A DNA stretch of 64,000 bases from contig NZ_JAKZFR010000002.1 in the NCBI RefSeq assembly GCF_022808935.1, positions 186,001 through 250,000 on the forward strand. The letters run 5' to 3'. Positions 17,614 through 26,610 of this stretch are shown piece by piece. Every line of letters starts with the position of its first letter. Positions within the stretch are counted from its first letter, which is position 1. Source of the DNA: Geothrix sp. SG200. GTDB taxonomy: Bacteria > Acidobacteriota > Holophagae > Holophagales > Holophagaceae. The notes under the pieces are model-generated. The model did no database searches. It saw nothing but the letters and a program-made list of their open reading frames with translations, and was not told the DNA's origin. A program made the translations under genes and the position numbers.

Positions 17614-18690
17614 TCAGGCCAGGGGACGAACCGCCACCAGGGCATAGTCCCTGGGCCCAAACAGGCTCTCCGCGGCCTTCATGAGGGCCTTGTTCCCCAG
17701 CCATGCTCGCTTCGCCCGAGCCAAGTCGCGCTCGTCCGCCTGCAGGCGGAGGATGTCCCCCTGCCTCCATCCAACTTGGGCGGCCAGGAAGGCCAGGAAG
17801 GCCGGCGGCACCGGGCTGCGATGGGTCGGGTCAAGGTAGAAGGTGTGGGCTCCCACCTGCAGGTTCTCGGGATTGGGCGTTTCCAGGATGAGGAGACCAC
17901 CGGGTTTCACCACCCGTAACCCTTCCTGGAGCAGCTCCACGAGCAGGTCCAAAGGCAGGTGCTCGACCACGTGGAAGGCGCTGAGCCCATCCACGCTTCC
18001 TGCCTCGCAGCCGCGGAGATGGTCCATCAGGTCCCCGACTTGGACCTCCAGGCCGGAGGCCCGGGCAGCCTCGGCCATGCCCGCATTGCCGTCCACGCCC
18101 ACGCCTCGGACGCCGACCCCCGCCAGGACCCGGAGCCATTCCCCGCGGCCGCAGCCGAGGTCGAGCCACAGAGGATCCCGGAGGCCCGAGAAGGCCTTCC
18201 GGACATGGGGCAGGTATACCTCCAGCCGGGATTCGATCACCGCCTCGCTTCCGCGGAAGGCATCCTCAAAGGCCCGGTAGTACGGAGCGAACCGCTGACC
18301 TTCCGGCTGACTCTCCCGCACGGGGGAGATGCCAGAAGGCATTCGCTGCTGGATCGCACGAAGATCCTCCCGGAGGGTACGGACCGCCTCCTGCAGCCCC
18401 ATGGGATGATCCGGCTGCCGAAGGGCCGCCTGGTGCAAAGAGGCCAGCTCATCCACGGTGGCTGACAGCTGCCGGAGTCCCTCAACCAGGGCCGCGTTGA
18501 ACCGGGGCTGGTCCGCATCAAGATCCCGTCCGCCACGCATGGCCGCCCGAGCCACCAGCCGGCAGATCCATCGGCCCAGCCCGGAACCCTTCTGGGGGAC
18601 CGGCCTGGAGGCCGCGTCCAGCTCCTTCAACCAGGCCGGAGCCTCCCCTTGAACCTTCTCTGGACGGGCCGTCGAGGCAACGTGGGACAT
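17614..18690 (-). CDS. Class I SAM-dependent methyltransferase
   Basis: This 358-residue protein has an N-terminal helical region of about 130 residues and a C-terminal Rossmann methyltransferase domain: LWLDLGCGRGEWLRVL (motif I), GVDGNAGMAEAA, FHVVEHLPLDLLVELL and VKPGGLLILETPNPEN. The early helices resemble those in methyltransferases of polysaccharide-modification loci. It converges on gmd with a 6 bp gap, so O-methylation of the deoxyhexose glycan is a plausible role, but the substrate is unproven. The ATG at 18690 has GGAG seven bases upstream. Confidence 0.8.
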   Translation of the reverse strand: MSHVASTARPEKVQGEAPAWLKELDAASRPVPQKGSGLGRWICRLVARAAMRGGRDLDADQPRFNAALVEGLRQLSATVDELASLHQAALRQPDHPMGLQEAVRTLREDLRAIQQRMPSGISPVRESQPEGQRFAPYYRAFEDAFRGSEAVIESRLEVYLPHVRKAFSGLRDPLWLDLGCGRGEWLRVLAGVGVRGVGVDGNAGMAEAARASGLEVQVGDLMDHLRGCEAGSVDGLSAFHVVEHLPLDLLVELLQEGLRVVKPGGLLILETPNPENLQVGAHTFYLDPTHRSPVPPAFLAFLAAQVGWRQGDILRLQADERDLARAKRAWLGNKALMKAAESLFGPRDYALVAVRPLA

Positions 18691-18825
18691 GCGGAAACTC
18701 CAGATCTGGATCGGGCATGGCTGTGGGCCCTCCAGCATAACCTGGACACCTGCAGTGGCTATTCCAGGATTCGCATAGACTTAGAGCCACTGGCAACTTT
18801 CCGATGAGACCACGAGGAGTCACCC

Positions 18826-20631
18826 ATGCCCCTTGCGCTCCCCCTTCCCCGCCTGGCAGTCGGCCTGCTCGCGGTGTCGCCCCTCTTCGCCCAGGGCCCC
18901 CGCTTCACCGCCCGCGACGCCATCCGGGCTGAATGGGCCCGGCAACCCCTGGCTTTCGTGGACGCCCAGAGAGGGACCCTGGCGCCGCAGGATCGGGCCC
19001 GCCTGGATCGGACGATCCGTCGGATCGGAGCTCCCGGCGCGCCAGCCCTGCTGCCGCCGGAACTCGACAAACCCTCAGAGGCGCTGTGGCTGGCGAAGGC
19101 CGGGGAGGCCCGGACGCCCCGGGAGCGCTTCGATGCCCTGTTCTTCCTGAACCGCTTCAAGAGCCCGAAGGCCCTCCTGGCCCTCGATGGCCTCGTTGCC
19201 GCGGATGCCGCCACCTGGCCCGGACATCTGCACCTGGAGGCGTCCCTCGCCACGGCGCGCCTGAACGGCGCGGAGATCTCCCCCGGCCTCCGAGCCTTCC
19301 TCGACGCCCTCCAGAAGGCCGGCAAGGTTGATCCCGTCCGCGCCCAGGCGGGCCGGCTGCGGCTGGTGATGGCGGGAAAGGAGAAGGAGCTGCTGCCGCC
19401 GGTGCCTGCCACGCCCGGGAGCATTCTGGCGCTGATGGATGCGTGGAACCGTGCGCCCTGGCCCCAGCGCCGGGACCTGGCGCTGACGGCGTTCGCCTCG
19501 CTCTCGCCGGAATCCCCAGCCTGGGCCAGGCTCGGCCTTGCCCGTCCCGACCAGGCGACGCTGGACGTGGCCTGCGTGGGCATCCTCTCCAGGCTGGCCG
19601 AGGGCGTGCCCAGGCCTGCGCCTGCGGAGGCGTTCAACGTGGAAGGTGGCCCCTGGCCTTGTGCGGCCCATCCCCTGGCCCAGTGGTACGGATTCCAGGC
19701 CCTGGCCAAGCTTGATTCCCCGCTGCCCGGCCTGCGGACGCTCATGAACCAGGAGGCTCCCTTCGGCGCCACCACCCCCCTGATGATGGGCACCCTCCTC
19801 CCCGCCCTGCGGATCCAAAACCCGGTCCGGGCGGATCTTGTCCGGGCGCGTCTCCTCGCAGGAACGGACGCCACCGCCCGCGCCGCCGGCATCGAGGACC
19901 TCCCATCGGCCCCCACCGATCTGGAGGCCCTCACCAGACGCGTCTGGACCGACGTCCAGTTCGAGCCCCAGCAGACGCTGATCCAGAGCTATGGCCGGTG
20001 GAAGCTGCCCCTGGAGGAACAGAAAGCCCGGCTTCGCCCCTGGCTGCAGCATCCCAACTGGACCTGCCGCTGGGAGGCCTACCAGGCCCTCGTGAAGCTG
20101 GATCCCGCCACACCCTGGCCCAGAGCCCCGAAACCCACCGCGAACGACACCGCAATCCTCCGGGAAGCCATCCGCCTCGCCGGGCGCGGCAAGCCTCTCC
20201 GACTCCGCATTTCCCTGAGCGGAAAGCGCAGCATCACGCTCCGCCTCGACCCCACCGTCGCCCCCATGAACATCGCCAATCTTGTCCTGCTGGCCAGGAA
20301 GGGCTACTTCAACGGCCGGCTGGTGCCCCGGGTGGTCCCAGACTTTGTGGTGCAGATGGGCTCGCCCTTCGACACCATGGACGGCGGGCCCGGATACACC
20401 GTCCGCTGCGAAGACAGCCTCGATTGGTACGGCCCCGGCAGCGTGGGCATGGCGCTCGCGGGCAAGGACACGGGCGGCAGCCAGTTCTTCATCACCACCA
20501 ACGCCACACCCCACCTCACCGGGAAATACACGCGGATGGGCGAGGTGGAGAACCTGGACGCGGCCATGAAGGTCCTCGATGACCTCGAGCTGGGCGCGAG
20601 GATCCTGTCCGTCAAGGTGCTGGAACCGTGA
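18826..20631 (+). CDS. Exported cyclophilin-type peptidyl-prolyl isomerase with large N-terminal helical region
   Basis: This 601-residue protein has a signal peptide (about residues 1-23, ending in LFAQ), roughly 420 residues of helical, repeat-like sequence, and a C-terminal cyclophilin domain from about residue 450. The domain shows VAPMNIANLVLLARKGYFNG, LVPRVVPDFVVQMGSP, GSVGMALAGKDTGGSQFFIT and the late HLTGKYTRMGEV block, so the catalytic Arg and the FFIT strand are present. It probably assists folding of exported proteins in the periplasm. The stop overlaps the next gene's GTG start as GTGA, which links it to a predicted outer-membrane protein. Confidence 0.85.
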   Translation: MPLALPLPRLAVGLLAVSPLFAQGPRFTARDAIRAEWARQPLAFVDAQRGTLAPQDRARLDRTIRRIGAPGAPALLPPELDKPSEALWLAKAGEARTPRERFDALFFLNRFKSPKALLALDGLVAADAATWPGHLHLEASLATARLNGAEISPGLRAFLDALQKAGKVDPVRAQAGRLRLVMAGKEKELLPPVPATPGSILALMDAWNRAPWPQRRDLALTAFASLSPESPAWARLGLARPDQATLDVACVGILSRLAEGVPRPAPAEAFNVEGGPWPCAAHPLAQWYGFQALAKLDSPLPGLRTLMNQEAPFGATTPLMMGTLLPALRIQNPVRADLVRARLLAGTDATARAAGIEDLPSAPTDLEALTRRVWTDVQFEPQQTLIQSYGRWKLPLEEQKARLRPWLQHPNWTCRWEAYQALVKLDPATPWPRAPKPTANDTAILREAIRLAGRGKPLRLRISLSGKRSITLRLDPTVAPMNIANLVLLARKGYFNGRLVPRVVPDFVVQMGSPFDTMDGGPGYTVRCEDSLDWYGPGSVGMALAGKDTGGSQFFITTNATPHLTGKYTRMGEVENLDAAMKVLDDLELGARILSVKVLEP

Positions 20632-21920
20632 GGCACTGGCCGTTTCCCATCGCGGTGATGGGCCTGGCAACCGGCCTGTGCGCCCAGGCCCCCGTGCTGC
20701 AGGATGGCGCGACCGCCCTGAGACAGGCCCAGCGGACCTGGACCACGGGCGAGGAGCCCCTTCCGCCGCTGGCCTTCCCGTCCCTGGAAGTGGGCCTGGG
20801 GGGAGCGGGATCGGAGGGCCGGTACGTGCCGCTTGTCGGGGGCGAGGGGCTGGGCCAGGCGGTGCAGGGCTGGGGGCTGGGCCTCCAGGGCCGCTACGTC
20901 ACCGGAAGCTGGTCCGTGGCCGCCACGGCCCTGGTCCTGCGGGACGGCGGGATGACCCGCGGCTACCTCCTCCGCGCCGCGATCGCCTACCAGTGGGAAT
21001 CAGGATGGCGGCTGGCCCTGGAACAGCAGCCGTTGGCCTGGGGAGCAGGGTTCGATGGCGGCGACCTGCTGGGCGATGCCGCGCGCCCCTTCCCCCGCCT
21101 CTCATGGAGCACCCCTGAGGCTTCGCTGCCCTTCGGGCACTGGCAGGCCGAGGCCTTCGCCGGCCGGCTGGAAGCTGATCGCCCCATCCCCGATTGGATC
21201 TCCGATCGTGAGGCCCGCCTCGCCGCCCAGGCACGCGGGCTGGATCTGCGCCGGCCCCGGCTCTACGGAGGCATGATCCGGGCGGCCTTCGGCCCGGTGC
21301 TGGAGGCCAGCCTCGGCTCCGTCCGAATGGAAGGCGGCGAGGACTCTGCCGGCCGGGCGGCTCCCGCTTCATCCGCCCGAAGCTGGAGCCTGGTGGAGGT
21401 GAAGGTGCGGATCCCTGCCCTGGCCCGTTTCGCGGGGGCCCGGGGCGCAGCCATCCACCTGTCCCGGACTACAGCCCCGGACAGCCGGGCCCTCACGCTG
21501 ACGCCGGCGCGCACCCTCGGCGGGTTCCAGCTGGTCTGGGACCGGTGGGATTTCGGGCTCGAGTACGCCGGGGCCGCTCCGTCCAATCATCCAGGGACCT
21601 TCACTCGGCCAGCCTACCTCGCGGGCTCCTCGACCTTCGGCGACTCCCTGGGCACCGCCTTCGGCGGCGAAGCCACCACCCGGACGATGGAGCTCGGCAT
21701 GCCCCTCTTTCTTGAAGGCCAAGGGCGCCTGCGGGGTGTGCGGGGCACATCGGCCTCTCCCCTCCCCCCGGGGTTCTGGTTCCTCCAAGGCGAGGCCCAG
21801 TGGCGCACGCCCACGGGCCGCATCGGCGCCTCCCTGGCCTCGCGGCGGGACGAGGTTCCGGGATCCTCCGCCCGCTGGGGCTGGACGTTCACCCTCTTCC
21901 AGAGCTTCCGCGTCTTCTGA
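20628..21920 (+). CDS. Exported outer-membrane-type protein, possibly Wzi-like
   Basis: This 430-residue protein starts at a GTG overlapping the stop of the PPIase gene. It has a signal peptide ending near LCAQA, then alternating aromatic and glycine-rich strands with no long hydrophobic helix, ending in [15 protein letters not shown] terminal aromatic residue is typical of outer-membrane barrels. The pattern is reminiscent of capsule-assembly Wzi proteins, but the similarity is weak and is inference only. Coupling to an exported PPIase suggests the chaperone may help this protein fold. No enzymatic motif was found. Confidence 0.6.
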   Translation: MRHWPFPIAVMGLATGLCAQAPVLQDGATALRQAQRTWTTGEEPLPPLAFPSLEVGLGGAGSEGRYVPLVGGEGLGQAVQGWGLGLQGRYVTGSWSVAATALVLRDGGMTRGYLLRAAIAYQWESGWRLALEQQPLAWGAGFDGGDLLGDAARPFPRLSWSTPEASLPFGHWQAEAFAGRLEADRPIPDWISDREARLAAQARGLDLRRPRLYGGMIRAAFGPVLEASLGSVRMEGGEDSAGRAAPASSARSWSLVEVKVRIPALARFAGARGAAIHLSRTTAPDSRALTLTPARTLGGFQLVWDRWDFGLEYAGAAPSNHPGTFTRPAYLAGSSTFGDSLGTAFGGEATTRTMELGMPLFLEGQGRLRGVRGTSASPLPPGFWFLQGEAQWRTPTGRIGASLASRRDEVPGSSARWGWTFTLFQSFRVF

Positions 21921-21966
21921 GGCTCCGGCCGCCTGCGCTATCCTGGTTCCCCTTTTCGAGGTCTGC

Positions 21967-22629
21967 ATGGCGTTGTCCCGCGATCAGCTCGTCCGCCGCG
22001 CGGCGCAGGAACTGCGTGACGGCTACTACGTGAACCTGGGCATCGGCATCCCCACCCTCATCGCCAATGTGATCCCGGAAGGCATGGAGGTCATCCTCCA
22101 GAGCGAGAACGGCCTGCTGGGCATCGGCCCCTTCCCCACGCCGGAGGAGGTGGACCCGGATCTCATCAACGCCGGCAAGCAGACCGTGACGACGGCGCCG
22201 GGCGCCAGCTTCTTCAGCAGCGCCGACAGCTTCGCCATGATCCGCGGCGGCAAGATCGACCTCAGCATCCTGGGCGCCATGCAGGTGGACATGGAGGGCA
22301 ACCTCGCCAACTGGATGATCCCGGGGAAGATGGTCAAGGGCATGGGCGGCGCCATGGACCTGGTCGCCTCGGCCAAGCGGGTGGTGGTGGTGATGGAGCA
22401 CACCAGCAAGGACGGCGAGCCCAAGATCCTCCGCAAGTGCAACCTGCCCTTCACGGGCCAGCGCTGCGTCCATCGCATCATCACCGATCTGGCCGTCATC
22501 GACGTGGTGCCTGGCCGCGAAGGCCTGCGACTGGTGGAGGTGGCCCCGGGTGTCACCCGGGAGGAAGTCCAGGCCCGGACGGAGCCTCCCCTCGTGATGG
22601 ACCGCGTGACCGAGATGACCGGAGTGTGA
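21967..22629 (+). CDS. 3-oxoacid CoA-transferase, beta subunit, without adjacent alpha subunit
   Basis: This 220-residue protein matches the ScoB/AtoA-type beta subunit of family I CoA transferases, which move CoA between succinate or acetate and 3-oxoacids. The catalytic Glu is in [11 protein letters not shown], preceded by [15 protein letters not shown], with [15 protein letters not shown] and [20 protein letters not shown] further on. The start has GAGG six bases upstream. The alpha subunit normally lies directly upstream; here the neighbours are a barrel-type protein and a lipoprotein. The partner must be encoded elsewhere, or the protein has another use. Confidence 0.92.
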   Translation: MALSRDQLVRRAAQELRDGYYVNLGIGIPTLIANVIPEGMEVILQSENGLLGIGPFPTPEEVDPDLINAGKQTVTTAPGASFFSSADSFAMIRGGKIDLSILGAMQVDMEGNLANWMIPGKMVKGMGGAMDLVASAKRVVVVMEHTSKDGEPKILRKCNLPFTGQRCVHRIITDLAVIDVVPGREGLRLVEVAPGVTREEVQARTEPPLVMDRVTEMTGV

Positions 22630-22636
22630 GGTTTCC

Positions 22637-22993
22637 ATGCTGATGCGCGCCCTGCCCCTCCTCCCCCTCCTGCTGGCCTTCGCCTGCACCGCCCCGGGAA
22701 ACACCGTGCCCGCCAAGCCCGCCGAGCCCTTCAAGCCGACCCTGAGCCTACGCCCCGTGGCCGTGAGCCTGGCGAAGGGGACCACCCAGGCCTTCCAGGC
22801 CGAGATCAACTACCCCGAGGGCGTCCGCTACATGCGTCAGCCCGTGGGATGGCGCGTGGTGGAGCCTGATGGAGGAAGCATCACGGGCGCCGGCCTCTAC
22901 ACCGCTCCTGCCTCACCGGGCGTCTTCCATGTGGAGGTTCGCCGGGAGGACTTCCCTGACATCCTCGCTTCAGCCACCGTCACGGTGAAGTGA
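22637..22993 (+). CDS. Lipoprotein with a small Ig-like domain
   Basis: This 118-residue protein has a lipoprotein signal ending in LLAFAC, with Cys as lipidation site, followed by a linker and a compact beta-rich domain. The segment GGSITGAGLYTAPASPGVF resembles Ig-like/BIG-type repeats common in exported acidobacterial proteins. The role is unknown. It follows the CoA-transferase gene by 7 bp with GAGG as ribosome-binding site. Its stop overlaps the pyrD start as TGATG. Confidence 0.72.
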   Translation: MLMRALPLLPLLLAFACTAPGNTVPAKPAEPFKPTLSLRPVAVSLAKGTTQAFQAEINYPEGVRYMRQPVGWRVVEPDGGSITGAGLYTAPASPGVFHVEVRREDFPDILASATVTVK

Positions 22994-24009
22994 TGGATCT
23001 GTACCGGGCACTGCGCCCGCTGATCTTCCGCCTTGATCCCGAAACCGCGCACAACCTGGCGTTCTGGCTGGGGGCGAGAGCCTGCGCCTTCCCGCGCCTG
23101 CCGCAGCCGGAGCACCCCGCCGCCCTGCGCCGGACGGTCTTCGGCCTCGACTTCCCCACCCCCCTGGGCCTGGCCGCGGGCCTCGACAAGGGCGCCACCC
23201 TGCTGCCCCTCTGGAAGAGCCTGGGCTTCGGCCATGTGGAGATCGGCACCGTCACGCCGCGCCCGCAACCCGGGAACCCGAAGCCCCGCCTGTTCCGCTT
23301 TCCCGAAGCGGGCCTGATCCTCAACCGCATGGGCTTCAACAGCGAGGGCGCGGACGTGGTGGCCGCGCGGTTGAAGCGCCGCCCGGCGGGCCTGATCGTG
23401 GGCGGCAACCTGGGCAAGAACAAGGAGACGCCCGAAGCTCAGGCTCTGGACGACTACCGAGCGGCCTACCGGCTGATCGCGCCGCAGGTGGACTACATCG
23501 CGCTGAACGTGAGCAGCCCCAACACGCCGGGCCTGCGGAACCTGCAGGCGCCGGAGGCCCTCAAGCCTCTGCTGGCAGGCATGCTGGACCTGCGCCAGGA
23601 GATGGGCCTGGAGCGCCAGCCCCTGCTGCTGAAGCTGGCGCCGGATCTGGCCCCGGAGGACCTGGATGCCATCGTGGAGGCGGCCGTGGCCTCGGGCATC
23701 TCCGGGCTCATTGCCACCAACACCACGCTGGATCGCGGCGTCGTGGCCGAACCCCTGCGGGCCCTGGTGGAATCCAAGGGCGCCGGAGGCCTCAGCGGCG
23801 CGCCGTTGAAGCCCAGAGCCCGGGAGGTTCGGAAGCGCATCCTGTCCGCCCTGCGCGGCCGCCTGCCCCTGGTGGCCTGCGGCGGCCTGGGGACCGCGGA
23901 GGACGTGCTGGGCGCCCTGGACGACGGTGCAGCCCTGGCCCAGATCTACAGCGCCCTCATCTTCGAGGGCCCCAGCCTCGTGCGCCGCATCCATGAAGGG
24001 CTGGAATAA
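22993..24009 (+). CDS. pyrD: Dihydroorotate dehydrogenase (quinone), class 2
   Basis: This 338-residue enzyme oxidises dihydroorotate to orotate in pyrimidine synthesis and passes electrons to the quinone pool. The N-terminal helical extension (LYRALRPLIFRLDPETAHNLAF) marks the membrane-associated class 2 type. The catalytic Ser is in LNVSSPNTPGLRNLQ. LGLAAGLDKGA, FNRMGFN-like (here LNRMGFNSEGAD) and the C-terminal phosphate-binding VACGGLGTAEDVL are present. The ATG at 22993 was chosen over a GTG three bases earlier, giving a 1-base overlap with the lipoprotein gene. Confidence 0.96.
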   Translation: MDLYRALRPLIFRLDPETAHNLAFWLGARACAFPRLPQPEHPAALRRTVFGLDFPTPLGLAAGLDKGATLLPLWKSLGFGHVEIGTVTPRPQPGNPKPRLFRFPEAGLILNRMGFNSEGADVVAARLKRRPAGLIVGGNLGKNKETPEAQALDDYRAAYRLIAPQVDYIALNVSSPNTPGLRNLQAPEALKPLLAGMLDLRQEMGLERQPLLLKLAPDLAPEDLDAIVEAAVASGISGLIATNTTLDRGVVAEPLRALVESKGAGGLSGAPLKPRAREVRKRILSALRGRLPLVACGGLGTAEDVLGALDDGAALAQIYSALIFEGPSLVRRIHEGLE

Positions 24010-24030
24010 ACAAAGGCAGAAGGCATTTGA

Positions 24031-24140
24031 TAAGCGGAGGAAAGCGGAAAGGCGGAGGAGAGCGGAGGCCATCGTGATCCAGGTGCCTCCTGCCGCTTTT
24101 CTCAGCTTTCCTCAGCTTCTCCGCTTTCCTCCGCTTTCCC
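24031..24140. repeat. Intergenic inverted-repeat element, purine-rich left arm and pyrimidine-rich right arm (copy 1)
   Basis: The 196-base gap between pyrD and mqnE holds a purine-rich stretch with repeated AGCGGAGGA/AAGCGGA words (24031-24069) and a matching pyrimidine-rich stretch with TTTCCTCCGCTTT words (24090-24140). The arms can pair into a long imperfect hairpin. A related element is at 58203-58322. No coding potential was seen. Confidence 0.7.
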
Positions 24141-24205
24141 ATGGTTCCTTTTCAGAAGGAGACCGATTCCTTGCCGGGGCGTTAAACTGATGGATCGAGG
24201 TTTCG

Positions 24206-25333
24206 ATGTTGTCACTCCATTCGAAGATCCGTGACCCGCGCCTGCTGCCCCTGGCGGACAAAGTGCTGCGCGGCGAGCGCCTGACCTTTGACGACGGTCT
24301 GCTGCTCTACGAGAGCCCGGATCTCACGGGCGTGGGCGCCATGGCCCACCACGTGCGCCTCCAGAAGAACGGGCGGGCCGCCTACTACGTCATGAGCCGC
24401 CGGCTGTCCTACACCAACGTCTGCTTCACCCACTGCCAGTTCTGCGCCTTCCAAGCCAAGCCCGGCGACCCCCGGGCCTACGCCCTCTCGGCCGAGCAGA
24501 TCATCGCCGAGCTGGAGAAGCCCGAGAACGCCGGTGTCCGCGAGCTGCACATGACCTCGGGCCACAATCCCAAGCTCAAGATCGACTACTTCGAGGACCT
24601 GTTCACGAAGATCAAGGCGCGATTCCCGTCCATCCACCTCAAGGTCTTCACCATGATCGAGATGGACTACTACGCCCGCATCTCGGGCCTGAGCACCGAG
24701 GCCTTCCTGGACCGCTGCATGGCCGCGGGCCTGGAGAGCTGCCCCGGCGGCGGCGCGGAGATCTTCGACGAGGCGCTGCGCGAGCAGATCTGCATCGGCA
24801 AGAAGGACGCCCAGGTGTGGCTGGACACGGCGGCACTGTGCCACCGCAAGGGCCTGCCCACCAACTGCACCATGCTCTACGGCCACATCGAGGAGGCCCG
24901 CCACCGGGTGGACCACCTGCTGCGCCTGCGCAACCTGCAGGACCGCTCCCAGGCCGCGGGCTACCAGGGCTTCCTGGCCTTCATCCCCCTGGCCTACCAG
25001 AACGAGGACAACGAGCTGAGCGCCACGCACGTCATCCACGAGACCACAGGGACGCAGGACCTGCGCGAGATCGCCGTGGCCCGGCTGCTGCTCGACAACA
25101 TCCCGCACATCAAGGCCTACTGGGTGATGATCTCGCCGGGCCTGGCTCAGGCCGGCCTGAGCTACGGGGCGGACGACGTGGACGGCACCGTCATCGCGGA
25201 GGAGATCGCCCATGACGCCGGCGCCAAGACCCCCCAGGGCCTCCGCCGCGACGAGCTGGTGCGCCTCATCGAAGACGCCGGCTTCGATGCCCTGGAGCGG
25301 GACAACCTCTACAACGTCTATGCCCAGGTCTAG
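24206..25333 (+). CDS. mqnE: Aminofutalosine synthase MqnE
   Basis: This 375-residue radical SAM enzyme makes aminofutalosine from 3-[(1-carboxyvinyl)oxy]benzoate and SAM in the futalosine pathway to menaquinone. The cluster cysteines are Cys73, Cys77 and Cys80 in YTNVCFTHCQFCAFQ. The blocks SCPGGGAEIFDEALREQIC, YGHIEEARHRVDHLLRLR, and the tail TPQGLRRDELVRLIEDAGF with RDNLYN favour MqnE over the related MqnC. The start has GAGG five bases upstream. No other mqn gene is in the window, so the pathway must be dispersed. Confidence 0.9.
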   Translation: MLSLHSKIRDPRLLPLADKVLRGERLTFDDGLLLYESPDLTGVGAMAHHVRLQKNGRAAYYVMSRRLSYTNVCFTHCQFCAFQAKPGDPRAYALSAEQIIAELEKPENAGVRELHMTSGHNPKLKIDYFEDLFTKIKARFPSIHLKVFTMIEMDYYARISGLSTEAFLDRCMAAGLESCPGGGAEIFDEALREQICIGKKDAQVWLDTAALCHRKGLPTNCTMLYGHIEEARHRVDHLLRLRNLQDRSQAAGYQGFLAFIPLAYQNEDNELSATHVIHETTGTQDLREIAVARLLLDNIPHIKAYWVMISPGLAQAGLSYGADDVDGTVIAEEIAHDAGAKTPQGLRRDELVRLIEDAGFDALERDNLYNVYAQV

Positions 25334-25342
25334 GTAGACCGC

Positions 25343-26542
25343 CTAGTCCACCTTCCGCTTTTCATAAACCTTCGCCGGGTCCAGCGGGAAGGCGTAGGAG
25401 CTGTTCCAGAGTCGGTCGTGGATGCGCACTGCCTGGGCGGCCAGGGGCGAGTCCCGGAAGATGAGCTCGACGTTGCGCGAATCCGTGAAGTAGCTCTCCT
25501 CCCAGTTGCTGGTGCCCAGGGCCAGGTGCATGCCGTCCACCACCAGGTACTTGCTGTGGATGGTGCGGGCGAAGGGAATGTGCCCCTCCTTCGCCTCGGG
25601 AATGGAGACCACCCTCACCTCCAGATTCGGGATCAGTGTCAGGGCCTTGAGGTGCGGCAGGGCGCGGCCGCCCAGCACCCAGTCGGACACCATCAGGCGC
25701 ACATGGACCCCCCGCACCGCGGCGGCCCGCAGGGCATCGTCCAGCACCGGCCAGAAGCGGTCCTGTCCCGCGATGGGCGAATAGGTGAGCAACTGCACCC
25801 GCACGCTCTGCTTCGCCTGGCCGATCAGCTCCACCAGGGCGTCGATGGCGGCCCGGATGTCCTTCGGGGTGAGGAAGGGCGGGCTGGCCACCAACTCTGT
25901 GTCGGGCCGGAGGACGGGGACAGACCGGCCCGGAAGGTCCGGCAGCTTCCGGTTTCCGGCGAAGGCCCAGTCAAGGGCGAACAGTTCCGTGAGCCGGGTG
26001 ACGATCCGGGGATCCGTGGTCCGGACGCCCAGCTCATGGATCTGCTCGAGGGCCCGCCAGTCGAAGTTCTGGCTGCCCAGGGCCGCCTCGCGGCCATCCA
26101 CCACGAAGTACTTGGCATGGAGGATGCCCCGGGAGACGCCGACCAGGTCGAAGCTCCGCACCTCCGCGCCGGGAATGTTCCGGATCCGGGCCACCGAGGC
26201 GGGATCCTGGTCGAGCATCTTTGCCGAGAGCAGGAAACGGATCTTCACCCCACGGGCCCCGGCCTTCTCCAGCTCCACGAGCACGGGCTCCAGCGCGCTG
26301 CCGGGGCGGTTGGTGACGTAGAACTCCGCCGCATCCACGCTGGCCTTCGCCTCGCGGATCATCGCCACCCAGGCATCTTTGGCGAACGCCAAGGTGGGAT
26401 CCGCCAGGCCCGTTTCGACCGGAACAGACTGAACCAGGGTGGTGGTGGCCGGGTTCTGGTCTCCGGGTTGCGCCCGGGCGGGCTGGAAGGCCCCGAGGGC
26501 CAAGCCGGCGGCGAGGGTCAGCAGCAGGGAACGTGGGGTCAT
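25343..26542 (-). CDS. Exported phospholipase D-like protein with two HKD motifs
   Basis: This 399-residue protein has a signal peptide (about residues 1-24) and two PLD catalytic motifs, His142-Lys144-Asp149 in LHAKYFVVDG and His329-Lys331-Asp336 in IHSKYLVVDG. Each is followed by the usual GSQNFDWR or GTSNWEES segment. This is the two-domain arrangement of phospholipase D, cardiolipin synthase and related phosphodiesterases. There are no transmembrane helices of the Cls type, so a periplasmic or secreted phosphodiesterase is more likely than cardiolipin synthase. It is divergent from the cyclo-ligase gene. Confidence 0.88.
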   Translation of the reverse strand: MTPRSLLLTLAAGLALGAFQPARAQPGDQNPATTTLVQSVPVETGLADPTLAFAKDAWVAMIREAKASVDAAEFYVTNRPGSALEPVLVELEKAGARGVKIRFLLSAKMLDQDPASVARIRNIPGAEVRSFDLVGVSRGILHAKYFVVDGREAALGSQNFDWRALEQIHELGVRTTDPRIVTRLTELFALDWAFAGNRKLPDLPGRSVPVLRPDTELVASPPFLTPKDIRAAIDALVELIGQAKQSVRVQLLTYSPIAGQDRFWPVLDDALRAAAVRGVHVRLMVSDWVLGGRALPHLKALTLIPNLEVRVVSIPEAKEGHIPFARTIHSKYLVVDGMHLALGTSNWEESYFTDSRNVELIFRDSPLAAQAVRIHDRLWNSSYAFPLDPAKVYEKRKVD

Positions 26543-26610
26543 GGCGGCATCGCTCCAGGTGCGAGGATACTCCGTTGACGGGGCGGGCGCCGGTCTGGTG
26601 TGGTGAAGGC

